This document shows positions 1-9,685 of a DNA stretch of 50,920 nt, piece after piece. Source of the DNA: Zarea fungicola (taxonomy: Eukaryota > Ascomycota > Sordariomycetes > Hypocreales > Cordycipitaceae); NCBI GenBank assembly GCA_900169235.1, contig FWCC01000050.1, positions 1-50,920 on the forward strand, in the 5' to 3' direction. The notes beneath the pieces were generated by a model. It did not search any database. It was not told the DNA's origin and worked only from the letters and a program-made list of their open reading frames with translations. The translations under genes were made by a program, and so were the position numbers. The stretch's first letter is position 1, and every line of letters begins with the position of its first letter.

Positions 1-3000
1 TTTTTTGTCACCCACATGCGTAGTTACCACATTCAAACCTTGATATGACTCGCCTTCGCTGCCCATCTCCATGACCATGGCCGAGGTTCGGGGAACAAAA
101 AGAGGGGTACTCCATACATCAAAGAAGGCATCAGTTTACCACAGATCAATTCGATAAGTGGCGATTTGACCAGCCCTTGACCAGCATGGCCACAAGCGTG
201 TGCTCACTTCGCCCTCCCGCCAGCGACCAAATGACCAATACCCCATTCTAGGCTTCCTGCAGGCTCGTCCCACGAGCGCATAGTGAAACCCGACGGACCC
301 TCCTTTGGCCAATTCCGTCATCCAGATTGTGCACTGTGGCTTGTCCAATTGCCGCTCGCTATACCAAGCCATCGAGCGAGATCTTCGCTGACACAGTACA
401 GAACCCGCTCCATAACTAAAATACACTGTGCGTTGTTCACTTCCTATGTATCGTTTCCTTCATTAAGTAAGTTACAATTGTACCTCAAGTTTCTCAGACA
501 TATTCAGAATGGATGCTGTCTTCCAATCAACATCACCTTCTAATGCATATTGGCCCGTCCAATCCTCCATTCTCTGTTATTGGCCCACTTTGAGGACATC
601 TCAACCATCTAACCAGTCCCCTTTTTGTACAGTAACAAATGCCACACAGTGATTCACTTCTCCCCGATGTACATGGACATTACCAGTAGTCCTGGTCTGG
701 GGACAGCCCCATCGATGTGAGACGGGGTCTCGAAACCATGACCAATCCGCCTCGCCCGAATCGTCTGTACCAATGTATTTTGGTCGATGTCTACCCCTTG
801 CCAACAATTGCTTGCAGAACTCGAGACAGCCACAACCTGTACAGCACAAAACTATGTTTATATTCATCCCTTCATGTCAATGCCAAATCATGTACGAGAC
901 GGTACAAGCCATACTATGACCGTTTCAATTCCAATCATGGCCTGACAGTAGCTAGCCGTCTTTACCCAGGCTTGGGACCAACTCGCTCAATCTGCAGCAG
1001 GAATTTACCCCCAGGCCGGTATGCAATAACACCAGCAACGTCCATGGTAAATTTCCAATTATAGAGCCTCGAATTCTTCCGTCCTCCACTGTTCACTCCA
1101 CCTGATTCGGCATGCCAATTGCGGGTTCCTCTCTGGCCATCAAGACACTCATCTGATGCACAAGCCAAACCGGGAACCAATAGAATATTACTGTCTTTCC
1201 AGTCTATTCGTAGAATAGAAGTTAGAACTCATCTCACGAGCTGTGGTTTAGGAGTTTACATAATATTCTGTGAGTGGCTATAATTTGCGCTTCCCAGTTC
1301 CAACCCAGCCTCCAACTCTGTAGAGAGAAACTCATTACGAACGTGATTGCGGATTGCCTGACAAGTGTACATAACATCCTACTGAGTAGTTCCGCCCAAA
1401 TTTCTATTTGGCTAGCCGGCTGCATATCGTATGGCCTTGCATGTCTTCCTGGCGCTTGGAGGAGCTAACTGACTACACCTTGCATGCATGCCCAAACTGT
1501 GTCACGGTAGCTAGCTAGCTATGATAATAGTCAGCCACGACACACCTTCACGGCTTGTCAGTGGTCCGTTGCCCGCACACCACCTTTTTTTTCTCAGTAG
1601 GAATATGTCCGGTCGATGTATCATTGTACAATACAGAGGCATGGGTGGAGAATAGCACATATTGGTAAGAACTGGTTGACCCGTTTTAATTTGTGACGGC
1701 GCTGAGCCTGGCAACTGGCAACAGAATACACTTGACCGTGAGACATAGCGGAGTCAAAGTAGAGTTAAATATGCAAGGACGAAAGAAAAACCATTAAAGA
1801 CTAAAAAAGTATAATCTATACCAGTTTTCAACTTGGAAGAAATTTTTTTTTACGCCAAAAATTATTATCGCTGCGTATTTGTTGGTGATGATAACCAGAC
1901 CTCTAGGCATTAACAGTCATGATGTTCTGAGATATAAGGTAACTTTCTGGACCATAGTATAACCCTGTTTTTCTTCCATCTGCCGTGCTTTCTTAGGCTT
2001 TAACTGGTTGGTTAGGTAGATATCCACCAAATACCTAGGTACCACGCTAACACCCATTCCCAGTGCTGTCAATGATACGAGGTTCAAGTCACGGGCGTCT
2101 GATGTGATGCGTGCCCAAGAAACGCTCCGCCATCTGGTACGTTTTTTTTTTTTTTTTTTTTGGCGCACTCCCCGTAGTTCACCGCTACTCATCGCCATGG
2201 GCTTGAAGATTTTTTCTCTTTTCTTTTCTTTGCCTCCAAACCCTTGTGATAGCTCATCTCTTGCCCATCATGTCTCAATACCTGGAAATGCGTGTGGATG
2301 GCATGATTCTACCAGCTATGAATGCTAGGATACATAGAGCCGAATTGATGGGAAAGCTCATGTTTATGGGATGAGTCATGATCAAAATAGTTCATAGTTG
2401 CATCAATTTTACTTCGGGTATTGAGGCGTCTGCTGCCGCGACCAGTCTTACGAGAATGTTTTACGTGGCTGGGTATTGATTTGCCTAAAGCAGAGTGTAT
2501 ATAGATGTAATAATGAACGCCCACACAAATGTTTCTTGTATGGAGGGTAGTCACTCTGCAACGTTTACGCCTTTTTAGCGAAAGAAAAAAGAGCTTGGAC
2601 TATATAATTGCCGTGGATTGAAGCGCCGAGTTGTTTGGCTTTTGAGATGGGAGCTGGAGAGGTGTTTTTACGTTCATGGAGAGAGCCCGATTACAAGGCA
2701 TCCATTCTCAATAGAGTAGACTTGTGTGTTGTCAGTTTCATGCGTAGTATTGCATGCTTGGGTATTTGTACAGGACTCGCCACGTGGAACTCCATAGTAA
2801 TAAATGTCTACCGAAACTTGAACACCACTACGACGCTCGCCGGAATTTTTTTGCATATTATAAATTGGCATCAGATATCGTAACTAATTCAGTACATCAA
2901 GTATTTGTATATCTGATGATATAATACATGCAGGAAACATGGGCAATATAGTTTGGCGGTTTCATTCCCTTAAGTGATAAGACATTTGTTGCAGTGCCAA

Positions 3001-3495
3001 CGAAGCGGGCATCCTTTTCTTGACATACACTATGCTATGTAGTGTCTCAAAAGTGCGATTGTATACACTGAGTAAAGAGGAGCGTAGCATTAATCTTGCA
3101 GATAAGCCCTTCCATATATCTATATGGCCATTCTTACAGTGTCAAAGTTTGAGGACAAACTTGGGCCATAAAAGTGGATGGATATGCCTGGCCTGGCCAG
3201 AACAGCCGCGTCGCATATCACAAGATCTGTAAAAATTGCAACGTGATCCGGTCCTTGGAATGGCTATTGAGGAGTACAGGAGAATACAGGACCTAAATTA
3301 ATACCGTGTCAACCAGTCACCACTATACTTTGACAAGTTCAGCAAAGCCAGAATACGTCCAAAGAAATAAATAAAAGCAAAGCAGTAGGGACTATCAAGG
3401 CATTAGCCATCTAAACGCCTAAAAACAATACGCCATGACCCCTGGTATCATATGCCTTGTAAGAAATCATACAGCCTGTCAGTCATTCAGCCATC
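1..3495. other. Gene-poor spacer, no supported gene
   Basis: I see no gene here. Open frames are short (under about 115 codons), overlap on both strands and resemble no family I recognise. The window begins with T6 and contains a T20 run at 2142-2161. A TACCTAGGTACC-type palindromic motif lies at 2032-2043. Part of the right end (about 3240-3495) is probably 3' UTR and flank of the minus-strand cyclin gene. A small lineage-specific gene or non-coding transcript cannot be excluded. Confidence 0.55.
2142..2161. repeat. Poly-T homopolymer (T20)
   Basis: Uninterrupted run of about twenty T in non-coding sequence. Such tracts are common in fungal spacers and its exact length is uncertain in short-read data. 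Confidence 0.9.
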
Positions 3496-4551
3496 CTATC
3501 TATCCAGATTGCCTGCCTTGACAAAACGATTAATCTGCTCCCTAGTCAGCTTTTCGTTGTATTTTTCGTAACACTCGTAAAAAGATATAATCTCCTGTGT
3601 CGCATCCACCATGGATGCGATATCCACAGTGCTCTCCGCCAGCCAGGCCGCAAAGTGCTGTACGCGTGTGATTCTAGCCTCCTGCTGCTTCTCCCGTGCA
3701 TCCTGGCCAGACACTGACGGCGGAAGCTGAGGTAATCCAGTAACGCCGCTTCCCCCGGGCGCCATGACGCCGCCCCCTTGCACCTGGCTGAGCGCTGCCT
3801 GGGCGGCTGCTAGTCCGGCCGCGGCTGCCGCGGCGGAAGTGCCCACCTGACCAGGCGCGACCGAGTTAGGGCGCAGCACGAGCGCGAGCAGAATTGCCAC
3901 GAGGGCTATGATGTGCGGCGGGAAGAGAAGCGGCAGGTCCGTCATGTAGTGATCGTTGATGACCGACTTGGCGAGCTGCACGTCCTCGTCGACCAGGGAG
4001 AGCTCGCTGCGCAGCGAGGTGAGCGTGCGGTAGGGTTGATGCACGATGAGCTGGGAACTCATCTCAGAGATGAGGAAGAACTCGCACTCGCCAATGCGCG
4101 AGGTATCGAGGCCGATGAAGTCTTGCCAGAGCTGCCGAGCTTCCGTAACGATAAGGCGAATGTGCTGGGGTGACTCCTCCATCTTGCAGGCTAGGTAGAT
4201 GGCGGTGGTGATGACGAGATATGGGTTCGTGCGGCGGATCTCAATACGTGAATAGAAGCGCTTGAGGTAGACTTGGGCGGTAGCCATGGCCTGTTGTCGG
4301 ATGGTGAGGCGCTTGCCGAGACGGATGAGCTCTGGGCCGGAGGGAGGCAGATTAGTTATTAGGCGATATGAGGCGTGGAGGAAGAACGTACGTTGGTTGA
4401 AGAAGATGGCCAGGTGGCGTGGTTGGGAAAGCGGAAACATGCGAACGAGATCGATATTGTCCTCTTCAAGCTTTGTGCGCATCGTGTTCAATTGGTCCTT
4501 GGTAAAGAGCCAGTACCGTCGCTGTGTCGACTCCCAGTAGTTGGCAGACAT
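3496..4551 (-). CDS. SSN8: Cyclin C, Mediator CDK8-module subunit
   Basis: Partner of the CDK8/Ssn3 kinase in the Mediator kinase module of RNA polymerase II transcription (family knowledge). The start MSANYWESTQRRYW and the cyclin-box stretch with ACKMEESPQHIRLIV are characteristic of fungal cyclin C. The stop is at 3496 and the ATG complement at 4549-4551. A 60-nt intron (4332-4391, donor GTACGT, acceptor CAG) is stop-free and in frame, so the unspliced frame reads through it. Removing it restores FNQQLIRLGKRL, the expected family sequence, and gives about 331 residues. An Ala/Gly-rich low-complexity insert lies near residues 225-260, and the C-terminal helix ends KAGNLDR. It is divergent from the SAL1-type carrier with about 0.8 kb between starts. 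Confidence 0.95.
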   Translation of the reverse strand: MSANYWESTQRRYWLFTKDQLNTMRTKLEEDNIDLVRMFPLSQPRHLAIFFNQRTFFLHASYRLITNLPPSGPELIRLGKRLTIRQQAMATAQVYLKRFYSRIEIRRTNPYLVITTAIYLACKMEESPQHIRLIVTEARQLWQDFIGLDTSRIGECEFFLISEMSSQLIVHQPYRTLTSLRSELSLVDEDVQLAKSVINDHYMTDLPLLFPPHIIALVAILLALVLRPNSVAPGQVGTSAAAAAAGLAAAQAALSQVQGGGVMAPGGSGVTGLPQLPPSVSGQDAREKQQEARITRVQHFAAWLAESTVDIASMVDATQEIISFYECYEKYNEKLTREQINRFVKAGNLDR

Positions 4552-5363
4552 GATGGACTGGGAGCGGCAATGGCCGGGCTGTCACCCTGATTAAGCACAG
4601 GAAAAAGAAAGCTATGGAATCTACATGCATAGAGATGCCCTGATGTTCGAATTGCCCAGCTGCGATTGTAGATGTTAAGTTGCCATATTGTTAGTTTTGG
4701 TCCAGGTGTGGTGTGTTGAATCGTCGTCGTTTATGTCGCCCAGCTGTTCTCACGCCAGCCGTTTTTGCGGGGCGACAGGCTTGGCAGTCTGCCAGGTACT
4801 GAATAATGGAGTATATGTCGCGCTACTACCTGCTAACTGGTATTTGCCTTACAAGCATAGGTAGTTATACATACTTGTACATCGTTAGGTACCTAGGTAT
4901 CTATGTAGCAGGGCGGGCAGCTACAGTACCTAAGTTAAGGTAAGGAAGGTAGGTACCTAGTAGGCTTTGCTGACCAGCCGAATGGGACAGTTTTTGCCAA
5001 AGTGGTTATTGCCAGCATAACCTGTACTTGGGTAGCTTTCACGTTTTTATGTACTGGCCAAGACAAAGCTTCCACCCAGCCAGACAACAAACAGCCGCCG
5101 CAAAGTCCACCATCGGATTATCCATCACGAGTTGCATCGAAAGTACCGAACAAAAACGCTGCAGTCTGCTGTTCCCCCATCAGTAGAGCTGCATCAATTT
5201 TTCTACGACAAACCGCAGCCCGCTCGATCATGTCGCTATAGCGCATTACCCCAAGACAACGCGAGACGCGATACCGGCAACCCCCTCTTCTGATACCTTC
5301 ACAACTCCCGAGGCAGCCGACCGCCCTTTGAAGACGACGACGACGAGCTATGCTGGCGCAATT
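4552..5363. promoter_or_regulatory. Divergent promoter region, cyclin C / SAL1
   Basis: This spacer of about 812 bp must hold both promoters and 5' leaders. Between 4880 and 4965 it carries a cluster of the palindromic motif TACCTAGGTA and variants: TTAGGTACCTAGGTAT at about 4885-4900 and GTAGGTACCTAG at about 4949-4960. Whether these sites act in transcription is unknown. Confidence 0.6.
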
Positions 5364-7722
5364 ATGAGTGCGTCGACAGGGATTTCCGAGGCAAAAGAGT
5401 CCCTCAATAACCCCCCTCAGCATGCCCACGAAGACCTGGTTGAGCGGCTGTGGAATCGCCTCGGGCCATCTCCCAACGGCGAGCTCGACTACCATGGCCT
5501 GCAGCGAGGCTTCAAGAAGATTGACCATCGTGAGCTGGCCAAGCCCAATCCGACCGAGTTATAGGCAAATGCTGACCATCATGTACAGCTATGAAGAATG
5601 CCGACACAATGGTCAAAAAGATTCTGAACCAGGTGGACAGCAACGGCGACGGCAAGATCCAATACCACGGTACTACATGACGGAGCGGACACACAACTGG
5701 GCATCGCTAATCAATGTGCAGAGTTCAAGAGCTTTGTCCACCAAGCCGACAAAGAACTAAAAGCCCTATTTAGAGCGATAGACAGAGACGGAAACGGGAA
5801 ACTCGACAGAGATGAGCTACAAGCAGCCTTCAAAACTGCTGGTTTGACAGTCTCCAGCAAGAAGCTTGACTGCTTCTTTCAAGACATGGATGTCAACAAC
5901 GATGGATTTATAACATTTGAAGAGTGGAGGCAAGTGATTTTTTTCTTTCAAAAACTTTTTCATTTCTGCGTACCGTAATTATGTTTTGCTGCGCAGGCTT
6001 TGGATTTTGGACGCTCGTGGATGCCCTGGTTGGCTCGACGTCATCCGCTGCTTGCCCGTCATGTGGCGTCCCACGGGCACATCACCGCAGCAAGTCTGGA
6101 CAAACCCATTATTATGATCGACCTCACCACGGGCATCTGGTGACTTGCGACAACGCAGCTAACTGGAATGCAAAACAGATACTTCATGCTCTTCATGCCT
6201 GCTCATGAAGCCGACGAAAAGCTGCAGGCCGTTTTAACATACTATGATGCCGTCGTCAATGTCACTGCTGAGGGTGACTCCGTCGTGAGCGATGACACAC
6301 TGGAAGGCTTAGGTACGGAAGGCTCTTCCAGCTCTCTTCTTGAATCTCTTTTCGGCTCTCTGCTCAGGATAGCCAACCCTGTGCCTGCCCCTCTCACCCC
6401 TTCACCTCCCCCCTCACAAACATATGGTGCTATCGCGCCATCAATACCAACATCTACATCAAAATCAACATCATCATTACTAGATGAGGCAGGGGCGGTG
6501 ATGATTTTGATAGATGAGGAAGCAGAGCAGGCAGTGGAGGCTGCTGCGAAACTGCGAACAAGACCACAACCCAGCGATGGCACCCCAGAATATGATGAAA
6601 CTGAAGACGCCGAGGTTGGACTTGAATCCATAACATTTAAACTGACAGATTTTGCCCCCCATCCAGGTTACTTCCTCGCGGGTGCCATTGCTGGGGGTGT
6701 ATCGCGAACCGCAACTGCGCCGCTCGACCGACTAAAGGTCTATCTACTAGTTAACACAAATAACCGAGGCGAGACGGCCGTGGCGGCGCTCAAGAGGGGC
6801 AACCCGCTGATTGCGTTGAAGAATGCTGCGCGACCGTTCGGCGATGGCATGAGAGATGTGTATCGATCGGGCGGCCTCCGCGGCTTTTTTGCTGGTGAGT
6901 GAAAGATTGTCTCGCTACATGACGCAGCATACGTTGATCTAACACGTTGTCAGGTAACGGTCTAAACGTTGTCAAGATTATGCCCGAGACGGCCATCAAG
7001 TTTGGCTCATACGAGGCTGCCAAAAGAGCACTCGCGAACCTAGAGGGCCATGGGGACCCGCAAATGATCAATTCAATTTCGAAGTTCACCGCGGGCGGTG
7101 TAGCTGGCATGATTGCACAGTAAGTGCAATTGACGTATGCAGCAGAAAATGGATGCTGACGACATGCAGATTTTGCGTTTATCCCCTAGATACCTTGAAG
7201 TTTCGACTGCAATGCTCGACGGTAGAAGGTGGCCTCAGCGGCGTTGCACTAATGAAGCAAACGGCCATCAAGATGTATGCCGACGGCGGCATCCGGTCTG
7301 CGTATCGTGGAGTGACGATGGGCTTGGTGGGCATGTTTCCGTACAGCGCGATTGACATGAGCACCTTTGAGCTTCTCAAAAAGACATACCGTGCACGACT
7401 GGCGAAACAAAATGGCTGCCACGAGGACGATGTGGAAATTGGAAATATTGCTACCGGCATCATCGGTGCAACTTCTGGCGCATTTGGAGCCACAGTGGTG
7501 TATCCGCTCAACGTGGTACGAACGCGACTGCAGACACAGGGTACGGTGATGCATAGTGCAACGTATACCGGCATTTGGGATGTAACACAAAAGACGATCC
7601 AGAAGGAAGGCCTTCGAGGTCTGTACAAGGGCTTGACGCCGAACCTGCTCAAGGTCGCACCGGCGCTAAGCATAACGTGGGTGGTCTATGAGAATTCGAA
7701 AAAGGTTCTTGGGTTACATTAA
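5364..7722 (+). CDS. SAL1: Ca2+-dependent mitochondrial ATP-Mg/Pi-type carrier (SAL1/SCaMC family)
   Basis: By family, an inner-membrane carrier that exchanges ATP-Mg/ADP for phosphate under cytosolic Ca2+ control. Six exons: 5364-5529, 5589-5669, 5722-5929, 6179-6894, 6954-7119, 7170-7722, giving 629 residues. The start is the ATG in frame with the EF-hand region; an upstream in-frame TTG was not used. EF-hand loops with canonical ligands are at residues 72-83 (DSNGDGKIQYHE), 103-114 (DRDGNGKLDRDE) and 139-150 (DVNNDGFITFEE); a first one near 31-43 is degenerate. A low-complexity linker of about 140 residues precedes three carrier repeats with PLDRLK (333-338), PLDTLK and PLNVVR; the third has Asn where D/E is usual. 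Intron 3 (5930-6178, 249 nt) needs a GC donor (AG|GCAAGT): the nearby GT choice gives a frame that stops within about ten codons. Confidence 0.93.
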
Positions 7723-8856
7723 TAACTTGCCGTTATGCTGCTCCTCTTTTCATCTGCGTCTTTTTCGTTTTTCATTTGTTTGGCATAATACAGCACAGTT
7801 GGCTACAGCGGCGATCTTCGGGAAGGAGGTGAAATACTTTACCGTTACATTTACTTTTCAAATCGAAGGTGGCGAAAGCGAAAACACACATATACACATC
7901 ATTTTTTTAACGTCTCGACATGGAAAGAGACTAGGTCTGGAAAATTAGAGGTCAGGCTTCATTCTTTATATCAGTTAAGATAAGAATGACTTGTTTTTGG
8001 GATGAGCCAGAATTTCATTTTGGACAAGGGATGCTAGGATGGTAGAATTTTCTAAAGAAAGCATCTGCATACAAGTAATTAAACACTGAGCTCTTGACAC
8101 TTGCCTCTAGAAGGAGATGGAAGAATGGAGTGATGTGAAGACGGAAGGGTTGAGGCAGACTGGGGAGCAGAGAGGCTGCACAGGCTCAAGTTGGTGACAT
8201 TAAGTTTAGGACTGTGGAATGCATGCTGAAAAGATGCAGCCGGTGTCATGAGCGAGATTGTAAGAGTAGACTTTGAAGCCTCGTGATGAGAATCAAGCTC
8301 TAATAGGGACCTAGGCGAGGACGGTCGAATCGAGGATACTATTGGTGGAGAGTGTTGATTTAATTATATGGAGACGTTTTGCGGCCCCGATCATGAACCC
8401 TTGGCTTTGATTACAAAAGCCCTTGACTGCAGAACAATGGCGTCGATACTGCGGTACTAAAAAACCCAATGAACTGCAAACCATTTCATTTCGATTTGGG
8501 CAAGGCCGACCTGAAGGTTACGCGTATGCGTATCTGCCGGAGCCAGTCATTAGTGGAGGCAGGCCGCGTTGGCAAACTTGGAGAGCTGACGACAGCCTTA
8601 TGAGCTAGCCTGAAGAAGTGCGGGGTGCGGGATGGCGAGGGGGATGCGGGCTGGTTCCATAACAAGGCTGCAAAGGAACTTTTGCTGATTAGTGACCTGA
8701 TAATTCTTTGTTTGTCCTTCTCCCCTTTTTTTTCTCTGTCTTTTTGAGGGTTGCTGCGTGGGATATGACGGGTGGTGTACCAATTTATGAACCAATTGAA
8801 CATTCAAAGTATCGGTACAGACTTAATCTGGAGTTTATTTAACGCTGAGATGTATG

Positions 8857-8884
8857 TAGAAACTACCTAGTAGAAACTACCTAG
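8857..8884. repeat. Perfect tandem duplication of a 14-mer
   Basis: TAGAAACTACCTAG occurs twice head to tail (8857-8870 and 8871-8884), followed by TAGTAG. It contains the CTACCTAG core of the palindromic motif found elsewhere in the window. Confidence 0.9.
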
Positions 8885-9151
8885 TAGTAGCACCCTTGCA
8901 CAATACATAATACCTGCCACTAAGTAGTTAGCAGGCATTTCTCGGGCTGGTAGACGTCTCTTCGGTTAGCTGTCCCGGTTGGCGTCATACTGTATGCACG
9001 TATCGTTCCTTAGCGTCTCAGCCGCCTGGGCGGTCACCTCAACTTGATCTTTTTACCTGCCTTTTTGCTGTTTGGTTTCAATCTCGCGGAGGCAATTACG
9101 CACATTTGTAAGAATGTACACGCACATCCTAGTATATATAGATATATACGT

Positions 9152-9190
9152 AAAAAAAAAAAAAAAAAAAANNAAAAAAAAAAAAAAAAA
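9152..9190. repeat. Poly-A tract interrupted by NN
   Basis: A20, then two unknown bases at 9172-9173, then A17. This is probably an unresolved homopolymer or a scaffold join, so its true length is unknown. Confidence 0.9.
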
Positions 9191-9278
9191 GAGGGCTTTA
9201 ATTTCTTTCTTCTTTGTGAATCGGTGTCGTCTTGATTCGTGATGTCCAGTACCCTTGCTCGGAGAGCCGTGCTGGCTG

Positions 9279-9304
9279 CAGATAGTGGACTTGTCCACTA
9301 TCTG
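9279..9304. repeat. 26-nt near-perfect palindrome (12-bp arms, TT centre)
   Basis: The left arm CAGATAGTGGAC and its exact reverse complement GTCCACTATCTG are separated by TT. It lies in the presumed leader of the DUF4097-like gene, about 380 nt before the ATG. It could be a dimer-binding DNA site or, in RNA, a hairpin; a 2-nt loop would have to open by a pair or two. Confidence 0.85.
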
Positions 9305-9685
9305 ATAACCACTAGCCTTGTCGCTGGAACACTGGGACCACAAGGACTCGCCACCCAAAGGGTCCCCCAAAGTGTCCTCCAGAAGTCGACCAAATTGCCC
9401 CAAGTCCTCCCCCAAGCCGCCCATTCTTTCACCACCAACCCTCTCACAACTGCCTCGTTCACCAGCGCCGACTCGGGCGCTTTCTGGTGTCTTCTTCTTT
9501 CTTCACCCTCCTCCCATCGTCGAGTTGCTTCACCAGCACCCTCTCTGCATATCCCCGCTCTCCATAAGCTGAAATTTAAAGCAAATTTCTCTTGTTATCT
9601 GCAGCTGCGATACGCCAGCACCACCTCATCTCAGACGCTTGCGTCACCAATCGTCCACTCTGCCCTCCTCCACCTCGCCGCAGCT

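Larger units (their letters stand above)
7723..9685. other. Spacer and leader with A-tracts, tandem 14-mer and NN gap
   Basis: The left part is the SAL1 3' flank. No ORF here resembles a known protein. From about 9200 the sequence turns CT-rich and is open in frame with the downstream MPAPYSD start back to an ATG at 9242. I read this as a 5' leader, but an N-terminal extension of 148 residues is formally possible. Confidence 0.5.

Noticed and set aside
2078..2090. GGTTCAAGTCA string resembling a tRNA T-loop
   Set aside because: Stem bases do not pair and no acceptor or anticodon arm is present.
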